64,000 nucleotides of DNA from Burhinus oedicnemus (taxonomy: Eukaryota > Chordata > Aves > Charadriiformes > Burhinidae). Under the pieces are notes generated by a model, which was not told where the DNA came from, did not search any database, and was given only the letters and a program-made list of their open reading frames with translations. The stretch covers positions 372,001 through 436,000 of the forward strand of contig VFFE01009170.1 in assembly GCA_008921705.1 (NCBI GenBank), given 5' to 3'. Of the stretch, positions 10,344-23,000 are shown one piece after another (position 1 is the stretch's first letter; every line of letters starts with the position of its first letter). A program made the position numbers and the translations under genes.

Positions 10344-13300
10344 AATTCTATGTACCAAAGTAATCTTTATGGCGGGACCCTGGAGCTTAGGATTCCTATA
10401 GAATTTCTTCTCCAGCTGTCCAGCCCTCATGCTAGTAAACATGTTTGTTTGTTTATTTTATACTGCACTTCTACTGGTTATGGCATAGTTGTCTTCAGAT
10501 TTCTTGCCCGCATTTGCAATGCCCTGATAAATATAGGTTGCTGCTCCTTTCTGCTTTCTTTTGCTGAACGTCTTTATTTCACTCATAGGAAGGAACCACA
10601 AATCCTCCAGTTTATAAATAGCTGGCAACACTTGTCAGGCTTCTAAGGATCTTTCAAGAAAAGACTATGGCACTTGATAATGGTATTCCTGCAATAGGAG
10701 CTAGAGGCTTCTATTCAGGACGAGTTCACAGAAATTATATCCCTGTCACAGAACAACCATTATCCTTTGCTAAGCTTTAGTTATTTGCAGAGTGGAACCA
10801 TTTTAACTTTCTGCAGTTGTCTTTTCATTCTGGAGGACTTTTCTATTATAGTATTGTACTTATTGTTGTTCTATAACAAGGTTTCCAAGCACTGGAAACT
10901 GGATGGATTTTTTTCAAGCTGCCAGCTAAGGAAGTTTTCAACCAATTACACAATAAATTGGATAAAAACTACAATGATTTAAGAAATTCGAACTCCAGAA
11001 GAACTATTGATTTATTTCATCAGGAAAAATATACCAGGAAATAAAGCCATAACTTAATATATGTAAGTCAAATTAACTAATTTAGGTGAATAATTAGTTT
11101 GTAAAAAGGAAGTTATTAAATGATATATACATATACATTAAAGACGGGAAAAGGATACAATGCTTTGGATGTTTCTTTGAATACCATTCCAGAAATATCT
11201 CAATATAGAGCATCAGACTCTACAACATAATCTTCCCAAGTAATTATATCCACAGATGAGGATTTTCTGAGAGTAAGTTGTTGGGGATCCTGATTTGGCT
11301 TTTTGGTGTATCAGTAGTTCCTAATATAACAAATATCTGAAATTGAGAGTTTTTTTACAGTAATCTGAATACCCAGCATAGAGTGTTCTACAGCTCATGT
11401 TCAGTTTTGTTTTAAAGAAAGAAAACCACAAACTCTGTGCAATTTTGCACTCTAGTTTCAAAGCTCTTACACCTCTCTCACCCCCCCCCAACTTGCTGTC
11501 TTTTAACCTGCCTTCCTCAAATTCATTAATAAAAACCTCCCTTATAGGCAGAAACTTAATATTCTAATCAATTATTTCTCATTTCAGTGGCTGCCTATAA
11601 GCAGATATATCTTTTTTTCCCCAGACGACCCTTACTCCAGAGGAGTACAAAGGACACACTTCAGACCCTTGTAGTCCCGACATGTGTGGTTTCCTCGCAC
11701 CGGGAAAGCCTGGAAGCGAGCCGCCTGGCCCGGCGCCAACCCAAACCACGGTCAGTCTAAACACCGCGCCGGCAAACGCTGCTTTCTGACACTTCGCTGC
11801 TACTGGAGAGTATCCTTTAGGGTTGAACCCTCGTCACTGACTGAGATTTATACACAACCAACCACTTGCGCAACTTCCTTCACCTTGTCTCTTCCCTCCC
11901 CAAACACGTTTCTACCCGCTCAGCACAGAGGAACCAAAAAGAAAAAATTCTGTGATATCGCCTTGTGTTACCTGGGAATTTACCCAAGAGGGAGAGTTTG
12001 TAAAGTCGCTGAATGCTTATGGAGATACGGAAATCAACACAGCAGGATGCTCCGCAGAGTTTTTCAGTCAGTTTTAGCTATTTAAATATACTTTTCCTCA
12101 GTGTTTGGTCTGCAAAGTTAAAGATGACCTGAATGGTTAAACTAAAAATTAGAAGTATTTGAACCTGCAGACAATAATTTCTTTAGTCCAGATATGTGAG
12201 CAGTTATGAATTTTATTCCCTTCTTTCAGGTTACCACAGATACGTAGCCATACATTCTCCATTCAGCTTACCAAATGCAAATTTTCATTCCACTATAAAG
12301 TGAGTCTTTGCTGTACAATATCTCTGTGAAATGGCACTGTCTGATGGCACACTGATTCTCCTGGCTCGGTCTGTGTTCTGCTCTTCTTGGGAAGCACAAC
12401 ATCCCTAACGATCAGTGGTGGTTTGGCTAAAGGGAAAATATTTCCAGCTTGGACGGAGGGGCGGACCACGCAGGGTGCTACTGCCTCCAGACAGCTCTGA
12501 ACTAATCAAGCCCCGCCGAACATAACGGGAGGTGACAGCACTCTCGGGAGGTAAGCAGCATCCCACAGAAACAGAAATCTGCTTTTCACACAAACAATTT
12601 TTTTTTTCTACAGAAAGCCTATGCCAGAAATCAATCTGTAGTCTGAAAATCTGCAATAAGAATAATACTGGTAATGTAATATCCTGAGGAGGTGCTGGTT
12701 TTTGAATAAACTACTGAGATGGCAGACACAAGTCAAATGTTTGATAAAGCATCCCAGGGAAGAAATTTCCTGAAATGCTAGGAATCCGAATTTTAAAGAA
12801 ACTGGCATTGCAGAAGTCAAAATAAAAAATAAGATATTCAGCCTGGCACTATATCTCCTCTATATAATGACAGCAAGTGTTGCACTTAAACATGTGGGGC
12901 AAAATAGTCTCCTGCTACACCTGCTGAGCCCCTGCGCTGCAGTTGTATTAATTCAGGGTCAGTTACCTCTTCAGAGCTGACAGCAGAACACAGTAATTTA
13001 AAACCTCCTTCTGGTGCTTAAAGAAAATATCAAACACAGCTGAGAATTTAGATTTTCTTCAGTAAGCAGCATATCGGGAAGAAGCAGGAAAGCCATTTTC
13101 ATGTGTGTTCCTGTGCAAGCATCTGTTTTTCACATGTAGCAGTCAACTGTGCTTACAAAAGCTCCAATTCATTGTGTCTGCTCAAAATATTGAAGGCTAA
13201 ATTGCCATCTCATTATCTGGAGTTAACTCATTGTCATAGGGCATGAGCAAGGGAGTACATCAGATCCCAGTGGAAGCTTCTCCTATCACTAGTAATTCTA

Positions 13301-13723
13301 GATATTCACAAATGTTAATGTTAAAATTGCCGCTAACATTTTTACTACAATTTAAACCACCAAAATTGCCTCTGCTCTGTTTAATATCACAGTAACATAA
13401 TCCCTGTGATGCCAGAAAGCAAAGGAAGAGCTATCTCCAGTTACCGTCTTTCAAATGTTTTATTTGAGGAGGTTGACCACGACCAGAGAAATGAAGAAGC
13501 AAACACTCCGAGCTGTATTTTTGCCTTTTTGCTGATATTTTGATATTACTTTCATGCACTGCAGAGTTCCTTCAGGTAGTTGACTTCTTGCAGGACATCA
13601 GTCTCACAGGAGGTCACATACCATGAGAAATTCAACTCATTAAAGATAATCTGTATAATTATGGGAGGTGAGATTATCAAATTCTGGTCCACAGCATTGC
13701 ACAATGAATCTGCCAGTTACACA

Positions 13724-13780
13724 GTGAAGAAGGGAGGGGAAAAAAAAAAAAAAAAGAGAAAAAGGAACAAAATCGAACTT
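13724..13780 (-). promoter_or_regulatory. Pyrimidine-rich tract downstream of the SEMA3D exon donor
   Basis: On the minus strand a T/C-rich run (with a T stretch of at least 15) begins about 30 bases after the donor at 13809. Such tracts can bind TIA1 or PTB and affect recognition of the upstream 5' splice site. That role is inferred from position only. Confidence 0.3.
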
Positions 13781-13809
13781 ATGAGATGAACTATGGAAAA
13801 TAAACTGAC

Positions 13810-13970
13810 CTTTTTTACATTTTTGTTTAAATCAACCAAGTTGAGCAGGAAGATGTGGTCTTTAGCCCCGATTAGCAGCCGGCCCCTCTCCTCATCTAGC
13901 AGCAGGGTTCGAAAATCAAGCCCCTCCGTTGAGCCCAGGAATGGGATGCAGCTGTTTGAAAGCAGCAAGT
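13810..13970 (-). CDS. SEMA3D: SEMA3D coding exon: start of the sema domain
   Basis: A 161-bp exon encoding 53 residues, beginning with a split Asp codon (phase 1 from the previous exon) and ending on a codon boundary (phase 0). The minus-strand acceptor is TTTCCCACAG and the donor is AAG|GTCAGT. The peptide starts [17 protein letters not shown] and continues through [19 protein letters not shown] to VDLNKNVKK. The LLDEERxRLxxGAKDHIF core is the signature of the first sema-propeller blade in class 3 semaphorins. The SNSCIPFLG stretch and the LVDLNKN ending point to SEMA3D rather than its paralogues. There is no frameshift or stop. A T/C-rich tract of about 55 bp follows the donor in the intron. 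Confidence 0.95.
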
Positions 13971-14477
13971 CTGTGGGAAAATGAAGAAAATCTTTATAAT
14001 CAAAATGTTTACATATGACTCATTGGTGTCTTTTATAAATATATGCAACCAGCATGGAGCATGCCAGTGAGATAACTGCAGTCTTAGAGCATGTCTTTCC
14101 AGGGTCATAATACAGTTCCTGTTAACCTTGGTTTTCTTTGGGGTTTTTCACTTCCAAATTGGGTAATATTTACTTTCACAAAACATTTTTTGTATGAATT
14201 TTTCTTAATAAATTATGTCTGTGACATAAAGGAATCACATTCTTCGACAGAAATTAGAAACAAAAAAGATAGATCTTTGCAAAATATGTGCTATACCTTT
14301 CCTTCGCTGTAAGAAAACTAATGTATGTTTATATCATCACAGTCATGGATATACATGATCGAAGATCAATATCTCACCATATTTGGTGCTTTATATACAA
14401 AGCAGCAAAGAAGGTCAATGCCAGAAAGAACAGTTAGGAACAGGAAACAGTGGTTCTAAGTGACAGGTATTAGAGAC

Positions 14478-15560
14478 TCATAGAACGGTTTGAGTTGGAA
14501 GGGACCTTCAAAGACCATCTAGTCCAAGATCCTTGCCATGGGAAGGGACATCTTGCACTAGATCATGTTGCTCAACCCCATCCAACTTGACCTTGAACAC
14601 TTCCAGGGATGGGGCATCCACAGTTTCTCGGGGCAACCTGTTCCAGTGTCTCACCACTCATCATAAAGAACTTCTTCCTTTTGTCCAATCTAAACCTACC
14701 CTCTTTCAGTTTAAAACCATTGCCCCTTGTCCTGTCCAATCTAAACCTACTCTCTTTCAGTTTAAAACCATTGCCCCTTCTCCTGTCACTTCAGGTCCTG
14801 GTAAAAAGTCTTCCTCCATCTTTCTTATAAGCTCCCTTTATATATTTAAAGGCCACAATAAGGTCTCCCCGAAGCCTTTTCTTCTCCAGGTTGAATAACT
14901 CCAGCTCTCTCAGCCTGTCCTCATAAGAGAGGTGTTCCATCCCTCTGATTATTTTTGTGGCCCTCCTCTGGACCCACTCTATCAGGTCCATGTCTTTCTG
15001 GTACTGGGGATGCCAGAACTGTGTGTGGTACTGCAGGTGGAGTCTCACAAGAGTAGAGGGGGAGAATCACCTCACTGTACCTGCTGGCCATGGTTCTTGT
15101 GGTGCAGCCCAGGCTTTCTGGGTTGCAAGCGCACATTGCTGGCTCTTATCAAATTTTTCATGCACCAGTACCCCAAGTCCTCTGCAGGGCAGCTCTCAAT
15201 CCATTCACCACTGAGTCTGTGTTGATATTAAGGGTTGTCCCGACCTAGGTGCAGGACCTTGCACTTGACCTTGTTGAACTTCACATAGTTTGCATGGGCC
15301 TACTCCTCCAGCCTGTCAAGGGACCTTCAAAGATCATTTAGTCAAACTGGATGAGTGATGGCATGCCTTCCCTCAAGCATATTAAGTGCACCACTCAGCT
15401 TGGTGCCATTCACAAACTCAGTGAGAGTGCACTCAATCCCACTATGTCATTGATGGAGATATTGAATAGCATTGGTCCCAGAATGGACCCTTGAGGGATA
15501 CCCCTCATTACTGATTTCCACTTGGACATTAAACCCTATATATGGTTGACAAGAACTGGA
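14478..15560 (-). mobile_element. CR1 LINE, 5'-truncated, minus orientation, about 1.1 kb
   Basis: The 3' end lies at the low coordinate (TCATAGAAC-type terminus), followed inward by the typical avian CR1 phrases for the reverse-transcriptase C-terminus. On the minus strand, at 15048-14791, the peptide [20 protein letters not shown] and a following [20 protein letters not shown] match the CR1 ORF2 tail. The copy extends further 5' than its neighbours, through the region around 15230-15540 (GACCTAGGTGCAGGACCTTG and on to the CACTTGGACATT stretch). It is degenerate, with frameshifts and stops, and carries an internal 51-bp tandem duplication (14683-14784). Inactive. Confidence 0.93.
14683..14784. 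repeat. 51-bp tandem duplication inside the CR1 copy
   Basis: Two head-to-tail copies start at 14683 and 14734 (GTCCAATCTAAACCTAC, then the TTTCAGTTTAAAACCATTGC segment) and differ at only two positions in the part I compared. 51 bp is 17 codons, so the duplication is neutral to reading frame. Other CR1 copies in the window have the segment once. Confidence 0.9.
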
Positions 15561-18500
15561 AGGAGGTAACAACTGTAATGTGTATAGAAAGTTTGATATA
15601 AGGTTCAGTTTGTCCATTGTCTAATATTAAGTTCTGGTGGCAGTATAGAGAATTGCTACAATGAAATTTTCAACTACTATCATTTCAATTGAGAATTGAG
15701 ATCTGAATCAACATCCATCGAGCAGAGGTATATCCCTAGGGCATAGCACTGAAAGGAAGGCAGTATAGAGGCATATTAAGGGGAGCATCCAGTAGCAACA
15801 CCTCTAAGGTCCTGAGGTCTTTACTTTCCTTACAGAGGTGGCAACGGGTGGCTGCATCCTTACCCTGTCTGCAGAGGAAGTTTTCCCTATTAAAAGCATA
15901 AATTTGACACTTAAGTTTTACTGTGATTTAATGGTGGCTTCCAATCTCTTTCAGAAGGTAATTAAGAAAAACATGTTTCTCTGTGAAACTAATGAAAGAA
16001 TCTATGCTTCTCCTGTAAAAAAGCTATAAGGCTGTAAAATGAAAAGTCTGTAACCTTTTGCTTAACGAAGAGTCTGTGGACGTAATTCTGGATGAGGGCA
16101 CAACCAACATATAGAAAAGAGCACAACGAGAGTTTAGTCTTGTTGGGCAGTCATTAATTTGGGAAGAACGAAAATAAACATGTGAATCAGTTCTTCCACA
16201 AGCAAACTCTCCAAGCTGAACTATTCAGAAATCTTGGGACAGAAAGGTAAATCCTGTAGTTAACTGAATATAAAATTAAGGGTATTTCCACCTTCCTGGC
16301 ACTGGATGGACAATGTATCTTTCCTGCTAGAGCGGCCAGACTTACTGCACAAACTATTTACTCTTCCTGATCATGATGAAAATCAGGGCCAGTGTTTTGC
16401 AGAGTAACCCCTGAAAAAAATAATGGGGGGGGGAAACAACAGAACCAAAACTTTTTCTCCAAGGTCTCTCACAAACCACATGACAGGCAAAGCAAAGATT
16501 AAGTCCTGTTGCCGGCTAATAAACAGCACTATGGGAGGAAAAATATTTTATCATTATTAATCTGACTACCTGGTGTATAATTATGACAATTATTTTTTGG
16601 CTCAGTCGCTTCTACTTAAGCTCATGTGGTTTTGTCTGGCTCACTGCTGAATGTTGTTACAGTACAGCCCGAAAACAAATTGTCTTGTGTTGCAGCTCCT
16701 ATTCCCCTAGGTGAGATTTATTTGGCGGTATGTTGAAAAAAAAACCTTACTTCACATTGAAAAATTAAATCCAACATTACGCACTGCACTGCTTTACGCC
16801 AGTGCTGTCCTATCTTTTGTGAAGACAAAGATGTCAGTTTTTTTTTTTTTCTAGATCAGTAACACTTTAAAAGACCTGTTTATTAATTGACAGCAAGATC
16901 ACTTAGGAACAACTTACGGTTAGCATGGTACTGTAAGAACGTAAGTCCTGTCCAACTACTTCTTACACTAGAGCTGGCTGATGAATAGCCTGGCTGAAGA
17001 ATAGCCAAACCAGTGTTATAAATAAATACAAATTTTAGAAAGGAAAAAGAAAAGCCTAAACCTACAACTTCTGTAGCTTAGCTAGCTCTGCTAGTGTGTT
17101 TTCATCCAGTAAGAAATAAAGATGCTCTCCTCCTGACACTTTTTGTTGTTATTGGGTTCTCTGTTACAGGACAGCCACTTCTAGTCGAACAGTTAATTGT
17201 TGTGTGTGATGTAGATGTGTCCTCATTAGACGTCGTACTCTGTACAAACCTCCTCATTTGTTTTTTCTGACTGGAAATTCTTGATACTGGATATGATGGA
17301 GCTGTTTATTGGGAAAGGATTCTCTGATGTCCACCACAGCACAGCAGGAGGTTTTAGCTCCCTTGGGCTACTCAAATTCTTCTCGCTTGATCTCTAAAAT
17401 ACTCTTTATCAGCTGAGCATTGCTGGAGCGCATAATTTCTGAGTAATTGCCTTTCTCTTCCCCACCCATGACATAAGATCTGGCTGCATTACTAGATTAT
17501 CAGATCCATGGTAGCTAATAACAAATGCTTTATTAATTCTGCAGTCTCAATTAAATCCCTATTTAACAGTTCTATGTCCCGGTTAGTAGATAAGACAGAG
17601 GGAAGAAGAGGAACACAGGATCACGGTGTCCCGTAATTAGTCATTCCCAGGCATTAACATAAATAAACAGGAGAGATTAATGAATTTCACAGGCTACTGT
17701 ATTTCAGCAATCTGTATCACCTTCTGCTACTTTTAAATCTCCTCTGATGACAACCTTCCAGTCATATCACAGTGCTTGCCAGTGGGACTGAGGGAACTAA
17801 GACGCAGAATATGAGGGAGAATTCCTTCTCATCCCCAGCCGTAGGAATTTGATCTGAGTAAGGATAAATGATACATTTGTGCAAATGCTCTAAAGCACTT
17901 CCATTGCTTAGAGCCACGCAATCCATGGGCTTCCACAAGTTTGTCACTTGCCAAAATATGTAGACCTGATTCTCTCCGGACATGACTGAGACTGTTCTCC
18001 ACTTCGCCTTTCTTTCGTATTTGGAAGGAATGATCTTTATAGTGACCATCCCAAAAGGACATTTGTCATCTATTGCTTAACACTTTTAGTATTTCTCAGT
18101 AAAGAACCACCTAGAACAGCTACAATGGGGAGGGAAAAAGCTGTGTCATGACTGAAACGCCCAAGTGGGAATGAGCCCTGCCTGGTGCCTTGTACAGCCA
18201 CTTGTTTCCCTGCATCATAAGGAAAATATCTGCAAAATGTTCCAGATTGAAATGACAGCATTGCACTGATTTCTTACTGACGCAAATGACAACACAATCT
18301 GCAAAGTGGTGAGGAATCAGGCTTGCTCAGTTATTTACTAACTATTGAAAAGAGCTTGGAAATAAGACACTGAACATGGCCACTGATAAGATTAAAACTG
18401 AAACATGACCTAATAAAATTTGTCAAGTAAACATTAACAGAGAATTTATTAAATTACAACCAAATTAATCATTGTTCTCACTCCATAAAAGCAAAATAAT

Positions 18501-19087
18501 CCAATCTTATGGGTTGAAATTGCCCTTCACAGCGAGATATATTCAATATCACCAAGGATATTACACTGGAAAAATTTACTATGAAAAGCACTTCTGCTCA
18601 ACGGTTGTCAAGCTTGGAGCAAGCTGTTAATTTGAATCACTGCATCTCTGTGGCCAGGCTAATATAGAAACAGCATTCTCACAATGCACAGAAACACAGT
18701 TACAGGGATGGTCTTTCACGAGTACATGTTCAGCACTCAGTTTATAGTGTGTATTTGCTGTTTTACTGAAAATTAAATACTTTTTTCCAGTCTGGCGATT
18801 AAATGAATATTCAGCAAATTCCCTTTCTGGGTTAATATTTCACCGCTGAGTGGTAGAAGCTGGAATAATGACTGGGTTTTATTCATTTAGAAAAGTATCT
18901 CAGTGAACTTGGCTCAAAAGAGCACGATCATTGGTTACTTAAATAATCTCCAGCAGCAAAGCCATGGCATAAAGGTTTCATATGAAGAAACATCATTCTG
19001 TTCTGGTAATAGGTACTTCCATTTATACAGCATATTTAGACCGCTTAGCCTCAAGTCACATATGTGGTGACTGTGCTGCTGTTCCTT

Positions 19088-19730
19088 GACACAGAACCAC
19101 AGGGGTTGGAAGGGACCTCTGGAGATCATCTAGTCCAACCCCCCTGCCAGAGCAGGGTCACCCAGAGCAGGTTGCACAGGACGGCGTCCAGGTGGGCTTT
19201 GAAGGTCTCCAGTGTCGGAGACTCCACCACCTCTCTGGGCAGCCTGTGCCAGTGCTCTGCCACCCTCAAAGGAAAGAAGTTCCTCCTCATGTTTAGGTGG
19301 AACTTTCTATGTTCCAGTTTGTGCCCATTACCTCTTGTCCTGTCACTGGGCACCACTGAAAAAAGACTGGTCCCATCCTCCTGGCACCCTCCCTTTAAGT
19401 ATTTCTAAGCATTGATGAGATCCCCTCTGAGCCTTCTCTTCTCCAGACTAAAAAGACCCAAGTCCCTCAGCCTTTCCTCATCAGAAAGATATTCCAGCCC
19501 CCTAATCATCTTTGGAGCCCTCTGCTGTACCCTTTCCAGCAGTTCCCTGTCCTTCTTGAACTGGGGAGCCCAGAACTGGACACAGTACTCCAGATGTGGC
19601 CTCACCAGGACAGAGTAAAAGGGGAGGATAACCTCCCGTGACCTGCTTGCCACACACCTCTTGATGCACCCCAGGATGCCATTGGCCTTCTTGGCCACAA
19701 GGGCACACTCCAGCATGGCGTAAGCATGCA
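19088..19730 (-). mobile_element. CR1 LINE, 5'-truncated, minus orientation
   Basis: On the minus strand this carries the ORF2 C-terminus: [20 protein letters not shown], then [20 protein letters not shown], then [18 protein letters not shown] and [20 protein letters not shown]. The open frame from 19731 to 19405 and the frame from 19356 to 19126 are the same frame, separated by a single TAG at 19402-19404 just before KYLKGGCQ. Apart from that nonsense codon this is a well-preserved coding tail. The 3' end at the low coordinate reads into the GGGTTGGAAGGGACCTCTGG-type CR1 3' region. Confidence 0.93.
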
Positions 19731-19982
19731 ACCTGGCACCACTTGGTCAAGACTCAGAATTGCCTCTGTGGCCCATCACAGATGTTTGTGCCATGGTGAG
19801 CCATTGCCTAAATTGTCAGAAAGGGAACTCCTCAACCTGTTTCAAAACAGCTACATCTAATGACACCTTTGAAGGACTCTAACTTTAAAGGTTGTATACG
19901 TATAATTCTGTAATTTTCATATAAAAAAAAAAAGTGACATCATTTTCCTCTAGATAGGAGCAAGTCCTTGCATGTGCTGGAA

Positions 19983-20010
19983 AATACCCATGACAATGCA
20001 CATGGGTATT
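19983..20010. repeat. Inverted repeat, perfect 10-bp arms, 8-bp loop
   Basis: AATACCCATG (19983-19992), loop ACAATGCA, CATGGGTATT (20001-20010). Simple hairpin in intronic DNA. No link to a known element or RNA. Confidence 0.9.
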
Positions 20011-23000
20011 GTGTGAATCCTTAACTAAATTTTTGGGATAAAGAAATGCCAATATAACACGAGTATAGCAATTTAGTTAATTCCTAAAGTATTCTCAGTT
20101 TAAAAGATCCAATTGGCCCCAGATGTATTTGGATGAAGGCAAAGAGAATAGTTCCAGTCTACTACTAATCTCTACTACATATTGCAAGCTAGTTATATTT
20201 TGTTTAGGTGCATCTCCCCATGGACAACGATGATTTGTTGTGCATGCCATGTGGCTCTCATTGCTATACAATTAATTTTATTTGGCCTGGAGGAAAATGT
20301 CACATTCACGGCACAGCAAGGCCTTTCCAAAAGGATATGGATTGCTGGGAACAGAGAAAACACGGTTTCTTGTTGGCACAACATTGTGTCAAATTCTTGG
20401 TTTTCTTTCTGAGTAGTTCCCAAAGCCACCTTGTATTCCACCACATATTTTGTGGTTAGACACTTCTGTTCCTCTTTTAGGATTGAATTATTCTCCAGGA
20501 GGGTATTACAGTCTAGGAAGGTGACACTGGAAGGAGAACTTTTTCAAAGATTGCTCCAAAATTCAGGAACAGCCTGCTGCAGGATTTAAGGCATTTCAGG
20601 GCATTTTCACTTTGAGCTTCAGGCACTTCTACGGGTCTGCTCAGCAGCCAGCAAACTTAACATTTCCCACATATCTATTTGCAAATACTTCTTGATAGAT
20701 GTTAAATCTGTCAGCATTTTACAACCCAGAAAAATCATAAATAATCAAAGTAGCTCCATCATGCACTATGCTTCTCAAAGTGGTATTACAGACAATGGTA
20801 AGTAAGCAGTAGCTCTCTCTGTGCAGTGGTGTGAAGACATTTTTTACATCTTTCATCAGGAAGTGATAGATCATATTCGCTTCAGATAACCTTCACAACA
20901 GCTACTCTACCAATAAAGAGGAAAAAAAGAAAAAAAACAAAAAAAGTAACTCATGCTGTGAGACCTGATTCGCTTTCATATCAGTAAAGCTCACTTGCAA
21001 GGAGATGCTTCCGCAAGATCAGAATTGAGACTACTGCAGATTATTAAGTTCATCTATTTCAGAGCTAGGGGTTAGAAACAACATACAGTCCTGTCTTTGA
21101 CTGTGTTTTTTAAATCTGCAAAAATGGTAATACTGTAAAACAAAATAGGTAGGTGCTTACCACCAAAAATATGCCCAGTTAAAGCATGAACTAAACAATT
21201 CTCGCTTATGTTTATAGAGTTGGGTTTTAACTGCAAATAAATTTGACTAGTGAAACAGCTGCACAAATAGCTTGTAAAGTGTTATTATTGCAGAGATGAC
21301 TAAAAGCTGCTTTGTGACTTCATGTTATGGGCGAAAATATGCAAAGGCTCAACTCACAAAATTCACAGAGACTAAATAATTAACTTTAGGCAGCACAACT
21401 GAAAATGTATCTGAGTAAAACGTTTGTTTTTCTGAAGAAGACCTAAGACCGTGGATTTGCACAGGTTCCCTTTTCCTAAGTAGTTTATCTTTCTTGCAAA
21501 ACTGCCAAAGTAAACTCACAGCAAACTCACTGTTGTTTCCAAGGCCAAATTAAATCACCTTTTTTTTTTTCAAGTGATACTGTGGATATTTAAAGAATAT
21601 GCACTACAAATGTAATTCAATATAAATGATTGGCAAGCATATGAGCTTTGGTAATGTGTAGATAATCGTTGGCATCTCATCACAAATAACTGTCCATTAA
21701 GAATGCCTGGCACATTGATAGACTTAAATAATACCAAAACTCCTCTTTAAATGAAAGGCAGAACATGCAAACAATGGACTCATCACCTCTATTTCTATTT
21801 CCTCATTTTCAATTGTCAGGACTGAACTTACCTTTTTTCCCCTTCACCTCTCACAGATCCCCAGCCTGTGTAATGGGTAAATAATGTGTCATTTGACTGA
21901 AATCTGCTTTCCTCCACTTCAGCCTATTTCAAATTCCCTTCAAAGTATTCCAATGGTGAGGGGATATTGCTCCCTAAGAGCATAAGATTTTTTCCTTATA
22001 TCTAGCAGTGTAAAACTTTAGGCCGTTATTGAAGTCACAAGCCAGTTTTCTTCTTGACTGTATAGAAGAGGAACTGTCAACGTAACTAGAGACCAAGCTC
22101 TAGCCCTGTCTTTTAAAATTATCTTCCAGTGACCTGAGTGTCAAGCAGCTGAGATAAAACCTCTGTCCTGTTCTGAGGGTGATGGCTTGTAAACTCACCT
22201 ATTCTTAAAGCAATGCTGAAAATCCACATTACTACATCCATGGTGACAAATAGCCTATGAGTTAACTGACCCTGGGAAAAGACAGCTTTGAATGAATTCT
22301 CCCTGGTCAGAACTGCAATTTTTAGATCTCTTGCAGCAGCTCAAAGTCCTTTTCTTCATGCTCTGGTTAACAATTTCCCATCCTCTTGTTCCTCCCAATC
22401 TCACTCATAGTGAATCAATTTTACTGCTCCAACCAGTCTACTAACTCATCTCATGGACCTTTAAGCTACCTTTAGAAGCATGATCATATGACCTGCAATT
22501 AGAAAGGCATGAAACTTAGGAAGGACATAGCCAGTAGGAATGAAGCGTGAGGATTAGTCCACGCTCTGAGGAACAGGCAACACAAACAAAACGCACTGAG
22601 AATAGGTTGTGCCTAGTAGACATCTACATCAAAACCATCTCAGGGATCTGGGACCTGCATTAACTTGCATGAATGAACACGCTCCATGCTGCAGCAGTGG
22701 ACTCATTCTTTCCTGCTTGGATAGAGACATGGATTGTACTTTGCAAGTACATCCAGGTGTTAAAAATGCGACGTGGCGATCATATTTAGCACTCTAAGGC
22801 ACATAGCTCTTCCTTTGTCAAAGTATGGTTCAGAAAATATATGCAGTGCTATCCCTCCTTTCAAAACAAATTACTGTCATTGTATTGCACTTGCCTTCAA
22901 AACAGTACCAGCCCTTCGTTTCAGACGTTACTGTCTTCAGAGTGATGCAAAAATGGCTAGACTATTTTCATGCACCTGGACCCAAAATTCTTCTACTAAC

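Larger units (their letters stand above)
943..13809 (-). other. SEMA3D: SEMA3D intron between the 161-bp and 63-bp exons (12,867 bp)
   Basis: GTCAGT donor at the high end and TGTTACAG acceptor at the low end bound this intron. It holds an 18-bp-arm hairpin (3287-3326), eroded CR1 fragments (about 5500-5900 and 8757-8850), a MIR-like fragment (6679-6775), a possible ancient amniote repeat (8108-8220), a diverged direct duplication (9646-10343), a CpG-rich patch (about 11684-11800) and simple A/T tracts. The rest is AT-rich sequence in which I see no genes. Confidence 0.8.

Noticed and set aside
15320..15343. A second, independent CR1 insertion nested at this point
   Set aside because: Only 24 bases match the CR1 terminus and the surrounding CR1 body continues on both sides, so a nested element is not supported.
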